Below, one piece after another: positions 19,886 through 29,783 of a stretch of 64,000 nt of DNA (within the stretch, counting starts at the first letter, position 1; every line of letters starts with the position of its first letter). A program made the translations under genes and the position numbers. This DNA comes from Sphingomonas sp. Lineage in GTDB: Bacteria; Pseudomonadota; Alphaproteobacteria; Sphingomonadales; Sphingomonadaceae. The stretch is taken from the NCBI RefSeq assembly GCF_025353885.1, contig NZ_JANXNX010000070.1:1-64000 (forward strand), given 5' to 3'. The notes under the pieces are model-generated. The model was not told the origin of the DNA. It saw nothing but the letters and a program-made list of their open reading frames with translations, and ran no database searches.

Positions 19886-21712
19886 TCAGAACTTCACTTC
19901 GAGATCGGCTTGCAGAACGTCGATGCGGAAGGGTTCGCCGCTGATCTCGTTCGCGCTCAGCCAGCGCGCGCCGATCGTCATGTTGTCAAACATGCTGGCC
20001 TTGGCAGAAATGGTGTAGCCTTTGGCGTTGGTCCCGCCGAGGTGGAAATCACTATCGGTGTAGGCGTCAACCACCGCATCTGATTCGAGATAGCGATAGC
20101 CAAACTTGGCCTGCCATCCGCCCCTTTTGAATAGGCTGTCGTGTTCGACGGTCAGTGTACCCATGTAGCCCTGATTTCCGCCGGTAAATGAAGTTGTTGA
20201 ACCGGCAGCGCACAAGTTTCCTCGTATCGGGTCAGCACCCGCTATTGGATCAAAGACGTTGTTATATGGAGGGTTGGACCCAGATACCCGGTTTTTGCTA
20301 TTACGACACAGGTCACTCCGTTTGAACGCTATATTTTTAACATAGTCTCCGTTTGCGATTAGTTTGAAGTTGTCATTTAAATTGTAAGATAATTCGGCAT
20401 TTAAGTTCACGATGCGGTAATCAAACAACAGTCCGACATATTGCGGTGAATTGGGCGTTCTACTATCCGGATCTAGCACGATATCGCGTATTCCAAACAC
20501 TGTGTTGCCCTTGCGAAGGAATGTTGCGCGCTGATTGTCCGTCGAACAAACGACACCGGAACGGAATTCTGAAGGCGTTTGGTAGAGCGCACATGGTTCA
20601 GAAACATTTGCTCTTAAATTTTTGAACGCATGATAGGCGGCGGCGACTCTGATCGATGCTGAATTTCCAAGAGGTGCCCCAAGTGCGACCTGACCAGAAA
20701 AGAGCCAGCGTTCGCGCGCATTGCGTTTGTTAAAGTCATTGGCTGGGTAGTTTGGATCTCCAAAATCAAGGGGAAACACTCCGCCACGCACAGAAATCGT
20801 CATGTCGTCTCGTACGAATTTTCCGAGCTCGATTTTAGTCGAGACACCATCAAAGCGCAGGTCGTCGTCAAATAACAGATCGGTGGAAACGAATGGGTTT
20901 GCAAAACGGCCCAGCAGAAATTCTGTTTCTGCAGTCGGTCGCAGGCGCAACCAAGCTTGATCAAGCCAGATATCACGTTTCGCCAACCCGCCGCCCAGAT
21001 TTTGATTTGTGGAAATGGGACTGTTGTCATTGCCCGTCGCCAACATCAGCCCCGCGGCCATGATGTCATTGATGTGGACATCGACACCCAATCTCGCGCG
21101 CACCTCAAGCCGACTGGCCCGATCCTGCGTCGAATTGAGAGTCGGAAGCGGAGCACCGTCGAGAAATGCCAGCGGACCGACTTGATTGATTCTGGCAAAA
21201 TCAGGGATCTGATTGCTATTGTTCTTTGAATACAGGTTCGACTGGCTCCGAACCCGAATATCGCCGCTCAGCTTGATCCGCTTGACCCATTCCGGCGAAG
21301 CGTTGTCTGGAGCGGCCCAGCCTTCGGTCCGCGCCTGGGCAAGGACTTCGGTTTTAAGTTCTTCTCGAATTTGTGCGCGCACGGTCTCGGGAATGTAGGG
21401 AACGCGGATCGAACCCGGTGCGGCACCGGGCAATTCGGCCTGCGCCTGGCGCACCGGCACCGCTGCCCGCGCTTGTTCGGCCTCGGCAAGCGCCTGTCCC
21501 ATCAAGGCCTCGCCCTCTTCCTTCTTGATCAGTTTCTGAGCGACCAGCAGGCGCACCAGATTGACCATCGCACTTTCAGAAGGCGCGGCAGCGGCAGGTA
21601 ATGCGGAAGCGGTACCCTGCGCCCATGCGCTGGCGGGCACCATGACGCTGCTCGCCAGCAACAGGAATTGCGCGAGCTTTGCCGATTTCATCCAACGGGC
21701 GGAGGCTGGCAT
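19886..21712 (-). CDS. Putative outer-membrane porin (beta-barrel)
   Basis: The track ORF (to 22372) is an over-extension antisense to tonB. Likely start MPASARWMKSAKLAQFLLLASSVMVPASAWAQ at 21712 with AAGGA RBS (alternative ATG at 21745). N-terminal helix, then an amphipathic beta-strand pattern ending ...FRIDVLQADLEVKF with terminal aromatic. Confidence 0.85.
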   Translation of the reverse strand: MPASARWMKSAKLAQFLLLASSVMVPASAWAQGTASALPAAAAPSESAMVNLVRLLVAQKLIKKEEGEALMGQALAEAEQARAAVPVRQAQAELPGAAPGSIRVPYIPETVRAQIREELKTEVLAQARTEGWAAPDNASPEWVKRIKLSGDIRVRSQSNLYSKNNSNQIPDFARINQVGPLAFLDGAPLPTLNSTQDRASRLEVRARLGVDVHINDIMAAGLMLATGNDNSPISTNQNLGGGLAKRDIWLDQAWLRLRPTAETEFLLGRFANPFVSTDLLFDDDLRFDGVSTKIELGKFVRDDMTISVRGGVFPLDFGDPNYPANDFNKRNARERWLFSGQVALGAPLGNSASIRVAAAYHAFKNLRANVSEPCALYQTPSEFRSGVVCSTDNQRATFLRKGNTVFGIRDIVLDPDSRTPNSPQYVGLLFDYRIVNLNAELSYNLNDNFKLIANGDYVKNIAFKRSDLCRNSKNRVSGSNPPYNNVFDPIAGADPIRGNLCAAGSTTSFTGGNQGYMGTLTVEHDSLFKRGGWQAKFGYRYLESDAVVDAYTDSDFHLGGTNAKGYTISAKASMFDNMTIGARWLSANEISGEPFRIDVLQADLEVKF

Positions 21713-21750
21713 AATAAGTTCCTTGTGAAGATTTTGATGTTTCATGTTGA

Positions 21751-22485
21751 TCAGCCGCCGAACTGGCTGCGGCCGCGGACCTGGATCACTACGGGATATT
21801 GCGATTTGACCGGCGGTGGCGGGACGCTCAGCCCCTGGAGTATCTCGGTCAGCATCTTGTCGATATTGGCCTTGCCGCTGCCGCTTCGCAGTTCGACTGC
21901 CGTAATCCGGCCGGCAGGTGTCACCACGATCGCGAAGTTGTTTGTGAAGACAAATTTGTTGACACGCTTGTCGCCGGAAATGGCTGTCTGGATCGCGCGC
22001 TTCAGCATATTTTTGTAAAGCCCGTCGCCGATCCCGCCGCCGGTGCCACACGGAGGTTTTACACAGGTGCCGCCAGCGCCGCCGCCCCCCATTCCGCCGC
22101 CCGACCCGGCCTGCAAACCGAACGCATCGTTCCCCGCCTGCGCGTCGGCGGCAACCGTCATCGGCGCAGGGGCATCCGGTTTTGGCGCCGCTGCTGGCTC
22201 GGGCGTCGGCTTCGGCGCATCGCTCGGCTCGGGCGGCTTCACCTCCGGCGGCGGTGGCGGGGGAGGGGGAGGCGGCGGCAGTGGAGGGGGCAGCATCTCG
22301 GTCATCTGGACCGGTTGGTCGTCCTTGACCTTGGTCGTCAGTGTTCCGGTCAATTGGACGTATAGGAACCACGCAATCCCCAGGACGAACAAAAGGCCAA
22401 GCCCGACCAACGCCCAGTGAACGACCGGGTTTTCGCCCGGCTCCTTGAAGGCGATTTCGCCGAGGCTTTCTGAACTGGTTGCCAC
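21751..22485 (-). CDS. tonB: TonB-family energy transducer
   Basis: 244 aa; single N-terminal TM (VVHWALVGLGLLFVLGIAWFLYVQL), long poly-Pro PPPLPPPPPPPPPPPEVKPPEPSD, C-terminal TonB-like domain (FAIVVTPAGRITAVELRSGSGKANIDKML...). Confidence 0.87.
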   Translation of the reverse strand: MATSSESLGEIAFKEPGENPVVHWALVGLGLLFVLGIAWFLYVQLTGTLTTKVKDDQPVQMTEMLPPPLPPPPPPPPPPPEVKPPEPSDAPKPTPEPAAAPKPDAPAPMTVAADAQAGNDAFGLQAGSGGGMGGGGAGGTCVKPPCGTGGGIGDGLYKNMLKRAIQTAISGDKRVNKFVFTNNFAIVVTPAGRITAVELRSGSGKANIDKMLTEILQGLSVPPPPVKSQYPVVIQVRGRSQFGG

Positions 22486-22499
22486 CGTCGGTATTCTGA

Positions 22500-22907
22500 T
22501 CAGCCGGCGGTCGGCTTGCCGGTCACTAGACCAACTTTGGACAGCTCGAGTTTACGACAAAGGTCGAGCACTTCCATCACTTTGGCATATTGCGCACCGC
22601 CATCGCCCTTCAGCACGATTGGCTGTTCGGGGTTCGATGCCTTGGCGTTACGCAACCTTGTTTCCAGGTCGGGGAGCGTCACGGGATAGGCATCCATGAA
22701 GACCTGCCCGGCATTGTTGACTGTCAACGCGATCGTCTTCGGCTGGACCAGGCTTTGCGATGCGCTTGCTTTAGGAAGCTCGACCTTGATGCCCTGCACG
22801 CTGGCCGTGGCCATCAGGATGAAGATCACGAGCAGCACATATGCAAGATCGAGCATTGGCGTGATGTTGATGTCGTCATAGGCCTTGCGACTGCCCCCGG
22901 CTTTCAT
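22500..22907 (-). CDS. exbD: Biopolymer transporter ExbD
   Basis: 135 aa; DDINITPMLDLAYVLLVIFILMATASVQGIKVELPKAS is the canonical ExbD/TolR TM with the essential Asp. Confidence 0.93.
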   Translation of the reverse strand: MKAGGSRKAYDDINITPMLDLAYVLLVIFILMATASVQGIKVELPKASASQSLVQPKTIALTVNNAGQVFMDAYPVTLPDLETRLRNAKASNPEQPIVLKGDGGAQYAKVMEVLDLCRKLELSKVGLVTGKPTAG

Positions 22908-22919
22908 GCTCTTGGCTCC

Positions 22920-24689
22920 TTATTCGGCTGCAATGCCCAGCGGCGGCGGCGTGTGTGCCGCCTCCGCCTGCATTTCGGCCAGACGTGTGATGAGCCGGTC
23001 GGTAAAGACGCGGATATCATCCGATATCTTGGTGATCCGGCTGTTCAGATAGTTGTAGCCGAACAGCGACGGGATAGCCGCGGCGAGACCTGCGATCGTC
23101 GCCAGCAACGCTGCTGCGATCCCCGGCGCGATGGCATTGACGTTGACGTCCCCAGCCATCGCGACGCCGCCGAATGTGCTCATCACGCCGATGACGGTGC
23201 CGAGCAGCCCGATGAACGGCCCACCCGAGATCGCGATTGTCAGAAGCACCATGAATTTATCGAATTTCTGGTTTTCCTCAACCGCCACGCCATCGACTGC
23301 GGCGCGCAAGGCATCGACTGCTTCGCTCGACAACGCTCTGTCGCCAAACTTCCGGCGGCGGACGTTCAATTCCTCGATGCCGGTTTCGTAAAGCCGTCCG
23401 AGCGGTGATTTGGTGATGAAGCTGACTTCTTGCGGTGAAATACCGGCGATTTCGGACGCAGGCACGAGGTCGTCGTGCATGGCAGTAAAGCGCTTCAGGA
23501 ACACCTTGTTGCCGCGCTCGCAGGCGTTGAGATACCGCGTTTTCCAGATCATCACACCGATCGCCGCCGCCAGCAGCAACAGGCAAATCGTCACGACTCC
23601 TTGGTCGAGCGGCTCGAGCTTCGACACGATGAAGCCGATCACGCCGCTGCCGCCCCCGGCCTGCTTCTCGGCGCTGTCCGAAACCGTGACGAGTTTACCC
23701 GATGGTCCTTCGGAGCTTACCATCGCCAGCAGCATGGCTGCGGGACGTGCCGATTTCGAAAGGCGAACTTCGTCGAGGTCGCCCGAGAAGGGCCGCCCCT
23801 CGGCCCCACCGATCGAAATCGGTCCGTCGAGCGCTGGCAATGCGACGGTTGCCGCCCCCGCTTCGATGCCATTGACATAAATCTTCAGCGTTTTGCCGTC
23901 GGCCACAACCGCCAAGTGGGTCCACTCAGCCTGCTTGACTGGTGCAGCAACCTGCGTCTTCGCCGCGCCGAGCGCAACGAACGGCACGCCATTCGACAGC
24001 CCGATGACCAGCGGTCCGCGCGCAAAAACCGCTGCCTCGCCAGTCAGGGCCGCTGGCTTGACCCAGGCCGAAAAAGTAAACGGAGCCCCGGCGGGCATTG
24101 CGAGAGAAGGTGAAGGCGCAATCTGTATCGCACCCTGCCCGGGAAAACGTGCCGCCCGCCCAATTATGCCGGCGTCATCGACACCCGGCGGACCATTCAG
24201 CGCATTATTGCCGTTAGCGGTCTTGTCGGCCGTCGGTTGACCCGGGTTGTCGGCAAAATGATAGACTGCGAGATAGTCGGCGTCGAACGTGCCCTTGGCA
24301 TCGTCGCTCGCGCCTGCCGTGGCGTTGCCGAAATACAGCCAAATCTGCTTCTTCTCGCCGCCATTCAAGGTTGCGAGGGAAACCCAGACATAGGCGATAC
24401 CGGTAGCCGCATCGAATTTCTCAATATGGGCAGCCAACGGCGTCTTGTCGTCGCTGTCGACAAACTTGATGTCCGCTCCATTTTGCAGCGCCTCGGTGAA
24501 TGTGAAGTTCCCCGAAGTGAGCTTGACAAGCACGACCGTCCGCCCAATCGCCCCGCTGACGTTAATCCCGGATGGCGAGGTATCGACGGTGACCGCCTTG
24601 CGATACTGCCAGTCCTTGTTCCACCAGGCCTGCGCCGGCGTCGTAAAAGCCGACAGCGATATCAAGATCGCGAGCAGATATCGGATCAT
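22920..24689 (-). CDS. DUF2341/LamG-type lectin-like domain fused to MotA/TolQ/ExbB proton channel
   Basis: The track ORF (to 25019) is over-extended into tpsB. Start MIRYLLAILISLSAFTTPAQA at 24689 with GAGGG RBS. WWNKDWQYRKAVTVD...GKTLKIYVNGIEAGAATV...FSGDLDEVRLSKSAR (LamG-like), then ExbB core LLTIAISGGPFIGLLGTVIGVMSTFGGVAMAGDVNVNAIAPGIAAALLATIAGLAAAIPSLFGYNYL. Confidence 0.9.
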   Translation of the reverse strand: MIRYLLAILISLSAFTTPAQAWWNKDWQYRKAVTVDTSPSGINVSGAIGRTVVLVKLTSGNFTFTEALQNGADIKFVDSDDKTPLAAHIEKFDAATGIAYVWVSLATLNGGEKKQIWLYFGNATAGASDDAKGTFDADYLAVYHFADNPGQPTADKTANGNNALNGPPGVDDAGIIGRAARFPGQGAIQIAPSPSLAMPAGAPFTFSAWVKPAALTGEAAVFARGPLVIGLSNGVPFVALGAAKTQVAAPVKQAEWTHLAVVADGKTLKIYVNGIEAGAATVALPALDGPISIGGAEGRPFSGDLDEVRLSKSARPAAMLLAMVSSEGPSGKLVTVSDSAEKQAGGGSGVIGFIVSKLEPLDQGVVTICLLLLAAAIGVMIWKTRYLNACERGNKVFLKRFTAMHDDLVPASEIAGISPQEVSFITKSPLGRLYETGIEELNVRRRKFGDRALSSEAVDALRAAVDGVAVEENQKFDKFMVLLTIAISGGPFIGLLGTVIGVMSTFGGVAMAGDVNVNAIAPGIAAALLATIAGLAAAIPSLFGYNYLNSRITKISDDIRVFTDRLITRLAEMQAEAAHTPPPLGIAAE

Positions 24690-24717
24690 CGTAACGCCCT
24701 CATTGATCGAACCATGT

Positions 24718-26460
24718 TCATAATTCTCCTCGCACAACGAATACCATCCGGGGTTCACCCTTCTTGCTCGCTGGCCCTGCGTTAAGGGGGACTCCGACGA
24801 TGACCTCGCCCGAAATATGATCAAACAGCCGCAACCGCGCGCCGCCACCGACGCCCAGCAGGCGCGTCGTGCTATTGACGCCAGGCAGCACAGACAGCGA
24901 ACGAATATAGGCCGAGTCGACGAATGCATAAGCCCGCAGTTCGTCAACCGACTTGCCCAACAACGTCGCGAGCGAAGGCCCGGCCAGCTCGAAGGTAGAG
25001 ACAAACCCCTGGTCACCAACCGCTTCGGATTCGAAATATCCGCGGACCGTCGAACGTCCGCCTGCGCTAAACTGTTCGTTCGTCACGAGGTGGACATCGG
25101 CAATCTGGACGTTCCACGAACTCGCAAAAACCCAGTCGCTTGGGGTCGCCAGGGAATAATTGAAACCCAGATTGAAATGTACGAAGTTTTCCGAACTGGA
25201 AACCGCGCTATTCGTAAACTGATCGCTCAGTATTCGATTGGGCAACGACGAATTGCATTGCGAACGATCGACGACCTTTGATTGGCCGACCGACGTATCG
25301 ATACAGAGTTGTCGTTTAATTGCGCGCAATCCCAGGGTTGCACCTGCCGTCACGCCGAAAGTGCTCGTGCCGAATTTTTTGGCAAAGCTGCTTTCACTGT
25401 CCCCGCCAAACGCGCTGTAGTCGACGGTTAGTGGAATATAGCGGATCGGGGTGCGTCCCACGCTGACGCCACCGACCAGCACGTCCTGATTGAAATTCTT
25501 GAAATCAAGGGCAAATCCAATCGACTGGGAGCCAGTTTTCACCGGCAGGCGATAGGCCGCGCGAACACCCACCTGATAACCATTACCCAGCACATTGGTC
25601 CCGCCCAGCGCGGCGATGTCCGAATTGGAACGATAGCCGCTGATCGACAGCGTCCACGGGCTATCGAGCAGTGGCGCAACATACGATGCCGCGACAACGC
25701 TGCTGTCACTCTTGCGCTGTGGCGCGAATATGAAATTCGCCGACAGCGTGTGGCCGAGTTTAAAAACATCGGTATATCGCGTCGATCCGCTCAAACGCAG
25801 ACGCGACGTCGCCGAACTGTTGTCGTTATTCAGCTCCATGGTTGAATGCAGTGGAAACTCGTCCTTCACGACCAAGTCGACATCAATCGTTCCTGGTACC
25901 GTGCCAGGCTTTGGATTGAATTCCACCTTGCGATCAGGAAATCGATCGGCATTCGAAAACTGCTTTTGCAACGCCTTGAAGTCGAGCGGTTGCCCTTGCG
26001 CGATCGAGGGCAGTTGCGATCTCAGCACCCGTTCCGAATGATATTTTGACCCGGTCACGTTCACGTTTGCGACCGGCGACTCGTTCACGGCAATCGCGAT
26101 CACACCGGCGTTGAACATCTCGCGCGTTTGCAGTGGGCTTTCGACCAGCACCGACTCATAACCCTTGACCGTGTAGGCATCCTGGATTGCCTTGCGGGCC
26201 GCTTCGACATCGATGTTCGACCGGTCGGGACCGGTAAATCGATAAATGATGTTCTCGATCTCGCCGGGCGCAAGCTTTGTAACGCCCGAAACATCTATGG
26301 CATAAATCGGGAATTTATCGGGCGCACGTTCCGGAACATTGGACGGCACCGGCGCCGTCCGTGCCGCTTGAGCAAACGCACAAAAAGGGGTCAGCATCAA
26401 CGATATCGCCAATGCCCTGCGCGCGTTTGCGACGCGGTTATTCGAAAACTCGCTAACCAT
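24718..26460 (-). CDS. ShlB/FhaC/HecB-family two-partner secretion transporter (TpsB)
   Basis: 580 aa; signal peptide, POTRA-like region (FPIYAIDVSGVTKLAPGEIENIIYRFTG...DAYTVKGY), and a C-terminal barrel ending GEVIVGVPLNAGPASKKGEPRMVFVVRGEL. Confidence 0.92.
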   Translation of the reverse strand: MVSEFSNNRVANARRALAISLMLTPFCAFAQAARTAPVPSNVPERAPDKFPIYAIDVSGVTKLAPGEIENIIYRFTGPDRSNIDVEAARKAIQDAYTVKGYESVLVESPLQTREMFNAGVIAIAVNESPVANVNVTGSKYHSERVLRSQLPSIAQGQPLDFKALQKQFSNADRFPDRKVEFNPKPGTVPGTIDVDLVVKDEFPLHSTMELNNDNSSATSRLRLSGSTRYTDVFKLGHTLSANFIFAPQRKSDSSVVAASYVAPLLDSPWTLSISGYRSNSDIAALGGTNVLGNGYQVGVRAAYRLPVKTGSQSIGFALDFKNFNQDVLVGGVSVGRTPIRYIPLTVDYSAFGGDSESSFAKKFGTSTFGVTAGATLGLRAIKRQLCIDTSVGQSKVVDRSQCNSSLPNRILSDQFTNSAVSSSENFVHFNLGFNYSLATPSDWVFASSWNVQIADVHLVTNEQFSAGGRSTVRGYFESEAVGDQGFVSTFELAGPSLATLLGKSVDELRAYAFVDSAYIRSLSVLPGVNSTTRLLGVGGGARLRLFDHISGEVIVGVPLNAGPASKKGEPRMVFVVRGEL

Positions 26461-26563
26461 CGAAATGTTACTCTTGACCCCAGCCCCGAACGGGATGGTC
26501 GTGGCTTTGGCGTAACTTTGTGTAGGTTTAGCGACTCAATTCACACTTTTTTAACCTGCGCCT

Positions 26564-27652
26564 TCAACACGTCCGATTTAGAGTGTCGACAAGCGTCAAC
26601 GCCGCGTTGCGCCACGTAAATTTACGCGCATGTTCTTTCCCCAACGTTGCCAACACTGCCCGTTTCGCCGGTGAATGAGCAAGATCGTGGATCACCGAAG
26701 CCCAGGCCTCCGCATCGTCGGGCGGCACGTAAACGACTGCCCCACCACCGATTTCCGGCAATGCCCCGCAAGGCGCAAGCAGCGCCGGACAGCCCAGCGC
26801 CATCGCTTCCAACGGCGGCAACCCGAAGCCTTCGGTCTTCGAGGGGAAGGCCAGGCACAGCGCGTTTTCCATCAATCCGCGCAGGGCCTCGTCGCTGACC
26901 CGCCCCGCAAATCGGACATTAGCAGGGACTTCGATGCCAGCTGCTTCGAATGCTTCACGTCCGGTTCCCCCGACCAGCACCAGCGGTAGGTCCGCTAGCA
27001 TTGGATCGGAATATGCCTTGAGCAGGATTGCGATATTCTTGTGCGCCTGCGTCGTCGACAAGGCGACTACATAACGACCGCTTGTTAATCCCAGGACCAA
27101 GACCGCTGACGGATCGTTAGCGACGCGCAGGATATGATCGACGCCATTGTGGACCACGTCGATCCGGTCGGTGGGGCAAATGCCGGCGGCGGCAATCTGG
27201 GCCCTTGAATAGGCGGACACAGTCAGGAGACGCCGGTTGCGACACCCCAGGATGGGCTGGACGAAACGGTACCAGAGGCGAAAACCGCGACCGTACGAGG
27301 CTGGCGACAAATGGACCTGCGCGTCGTGGATCATCGTGATCGCGTCTCGGCTGCAAACCGGTCCGATATTGCAGAGACTGATCAGCGTCCGCTTGCCTTG
27401 CATCAGCGGCAATGTGAACTGCTCCCAAGGAATGCCCGTCAGGAAACCGACCGTCCTGCAGGGCAATCGTACCTCGGCAGCGCGCGCTTTGCCGTCGAAT
27501 GTGTGCCAGACCTCGAATTCCATTTCTGCAACTGCCGGATGTCCCTCAGCCATCAGATCGGCTAGCGCATTAGACAACTCCATGGCGACCCGGTGAACCC
27601 CGGTTGACTCCGCGCGAAGAAATTTTCCGTTTATGATGAACCGTTTAGCCAT
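26564..27652 (-). CDS. Glycosyltransferase family 4/1
   Basis: Start at internal M (MAKRFIINGKFLRAESTGVHRVA); ...VALSTTQAHKNIAILLKAY...FPSKTEGFGLPPLEAMALGCPALLA. Confidence 0.9.
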   Translation of the reverse strand: MAKRFIINGKFLRAESTGVHRVAMELSNALADLMAEGHPAVAEMEFEVWHTFDGKARAAEVRLPCRTVGFLTGIPWEQFTLPLMQGKRTLISLCNIGPVCSRDAITMIHDAQVHLSPASYGRGFRLWYRFVQPILGCRNRRLLTVSAYSRAQIAAAGICPTDRIDVVHNGVDHILRVANDPSAVLVLGLTSGRYVVALSTTQAHKNIAILLKAYSDPMLADLPLVLVGGTGREAFEAAGIEVPANVRFAGRVSDEALRGLMENALCLAFPSKTEGFGLPPLEAMALGCPALLAPCGALPEIGGGAVVYVPPDDAEAWASVIHDLAHSPAKRAVLATLGKEHARKFTWRNAALTLVDTLNRTC

Positions 27653-27657
27653 AGTAA

Positions 27658-28710
27658 TCAGAAACGCCCAAGACCGAGCCAACGGTTACACCCCAGTCGC
27701 GCAGCGATTTGAAACGCGACCAGCGGCCCCGCCAGCCCGAAAACTATCATTAGCGGAAGCAGGACGCGAAGATCGGTCACGCCAAAAAACTTCGTGGCAA
27801 CGATCCGCACGCAAGCAATGCACATGATGTGCAGGATGAAAATCGGCATGGACCGCCTGCCCAGAAATGCGAGAGCCTGCCCGATCTTGCCCATGTCGAA
27901 TGCGGCAATTCCGATCACCGCGAAGGCGCCCAATAGACCGGCAGGAAAAACGGCCATGTTCCAAGCCAACCCGGCAACAACCGGTGCCGCCGCATTTTGC
28001 ATGTCTACGCCAGCATAAAAGCCAGGGGCTGCGACGAATGCACAGGCGATCAATACGGCGGCACTCACAGGGACCATAATGGCGCGAACCCAGTCCCGCC
28101 GCGTGGTGAGAAGGTCGGCAAGGCCCTGCGCGGCGAGAAAAACCCCGATACCATACCAGGGCGCCTGGTTCGCCGCCAAACGAAGGACAAGCGGCATCGC
28201 AACGATCATCCCGAGCGGCTTCAACGCCAAGCACAGTAGCAGGAATCCGTCACGTCCGAGCAGCTTCAGCGTCAGGATCGCAATGCCGTGAAGGATGAAC
28301 AGGGCATAGAGAAACCAAAATTGCGAAATGGGCGTGGACCAGAGTGCGCTCAGCGTGGGCCACAATGCGGTTATCGGATGATTAACCAGCCCGCCCAGCG
28401 TGAGGATCAAAGTGAATTGGATGGTCGACCATAAAAAATAGGGCCAGACCAGATCGCTCACCAGCGTACCTGCAAAATCGCCACGGTTGCGGTTGACGCG
28501 CCGAGCCACCATTGCACCAGACAATATGAAAAAGAGCGGCATGTGGAAGGTGTAGATAACAAAGAACGCCGTACGAACATCCCCCCGCCCTGCGCCCATC
28601 GGCGAGTCGATAATGCCGCCCAGCGCATGGCCGGTGGCGACGAGCACGATCCCGATACCGCGCGCAATATCAAGCCAATCCAGCCGGGCTGGCGTATCAG
28701 CACCGGTCAT
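27658..28710 (-). CDS. Membrane acyltransferase (acyltransferase 3 family)
   Basis: RLDWLDIARGIGIVLVATGHALGG...FHMPLFFILSGAM; multiple TMs. Confidence 0.88.
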   Translation of the reverse strand: MTGADTPARLDWLDIARGIGIVLVATGHALGGIIDSPMGAGRGDVRTAFFVIYTFHMPLFFILSGAMVARRVNRNRGDFAGTLVSDLVWPYFLWSTIQFTLILTLGGLVNHPITALWPTLSALWSTPISQFWFLYALFILHGIAILTLKLLGRDGFLLLCLALKPLGMIVAMPLVLRLAANQAPWYGIGVFLAAQGLADLLTTRRDWVRAIMVPVSAAVLIACAFVAAPGFYAGVDMQNAAAPVVAGLAWNMAVFPAGLLGAFAVIGIAAFDMGKIGQALAFLGRRSMPIFILHIMCIACVRIVATKFFGVTDLRVLLPLMIVFGLAGPLVAFQIAARLGCNRWLGLGRF

Positions 28711-29783
28711 GCTGGACGCGCCTTTAACGGTGCTTTGGCAGGCGACCGCGAAGCGATCCGCCCCATTGCAATCCCGGGCTTTTCAATAAAGCGATAGCCG
28801 ACCCATGATAACAGGAGTGTCAGGAGAACCGCCGAACATACTTGCAGGCTGGCTGGCAGATACCGGTTGGCGATAGCCGCCGCCATCGGGTGCAGCAGGT
28901 AAATCGAATAACTCATGACGCCCAACGTCGGCAACCAGCCGCTGTTCAGGACGCGCGCGTCCCGCAACGGCCTCCATAACACTAATAGCAGGAACACCGT
29001 GGTCGCAACGATCCATGGGCCAATCGCCTGCATCATGGTCAAATTTGGATGCTTGAACACGCCGAATGCAATGTAATTGCCGGACAGGGCGACGACTGCA
29101 AAAATGACAATAGTCCGGATTAGTCCACGCGCGCTCAATGTCCCGACATGGTATCGATAGCATTGGAAACCGATCACTGCGGCATAGATCATCGTGGGTC
29201 GGCCAAGGGGTATCCGCGTTCCAATTGCCAGCGACAGCAGCGCCATTACCATGATCGCTCCCGGCACCAGCAGATCCAGCCAATCGGCTGCGCGCTTGCC
29301 GAACATCACGATGCTCATGGCGAACAGGACGTACCAGACCAGCTCGATTGCCAGGGTCCAGCTGACGCCAAGGAATGGTCTAACATGAACATATTCGGCG
29401 ATCAGCAGGATGTTGGGAAGCCAGAGCCGCAGCGGCGCGTCCGCCATGAAGCTCGTCTGTGGAAGGAATTGGGTCACGCCCGCCAGCGTCATCAGTGCCA
29501 ATGTCACGAGGTAGAGCGGGTAGATGCGAAACAGGCGACGGATCATGAATTCGCGGATGCGAAGTCCCCGCCGCGCAGCCATGGGAATGACATAGCCGCT
29601 TATGAAAAAGAATATCGCTACGCCAGCAACGCCGGGCGCAAGCGGAATGAGCAAGGCGTGGATTAAACCTTTGCGCCCCTCAAAAAGATGCTGGGACAAC
29701 ACAAGGGTAGCAGCGATCAGTCGCAGCGAATCGATGACGGCCATGCGCCGCTGCGCGTCGGCGCGGGGTTCCGGGTCATTCAT
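28707..29783 (-). CDS. Membrane acyltransferase (acyltransferase 3 family)
   Basis: RRMAVIDSLRLIAATLVLSQHLFEG...FFFISGYVIPMAAR...FMIRRLFRIYPLYL; 4-bp overlap with next gene. Confidence 0.9.
   Translation of the reverse strand: MNDPEPRADAQRRMAVIDSLRLIAATLVLSQHLFEGRKGLIHALLIPLAPGVAGVAIFFFISGYVIPMAARRGLRIREFMIRRLFRIYPLYLVTLALMTLAGVTQFLPQTSFMADAPLRLWLPNILLIAEYVHVRPFLGVSWTLAIELVWYVLFAMSIVMFGKRAADWLDLLVPGAIMVMALLSLAIGTRIPLGRPTMIYAAVIGFQCYRYHVGTLSARGLIRTIVIFAVVALSGNYIAFGVFKHPNLTMMQAIGPWIVATTVFLLLVLWRPLRDARVLNSGWLPTLGVMSYSIYLLHPMAAAIANRYLPASLQVCSAVLLTLLLSWVGYRFIEKPGIAMGRIASRSPAKAPLKARPA

Noticed and set aside
19886-22372. 828-aa version of the porin ORF
   Set aside because: The first ~220 residues are an out-of-frame reading through tonB (S/R/G/P-rich); the real signal peptide starts at 21712 with an RBS.
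22043-22420. Gly/Pro-rich plus-strand ORF as a possible collagen-like protein
   Set aside because: It is the antisense of the TonB poly-proline linker.
22920-25019. 699-aa version of the ExbB fusion
   Set aside because: N-terminal extension overlaps the tpsB 3' end; a signal peptide and RBS support the start at 24689.
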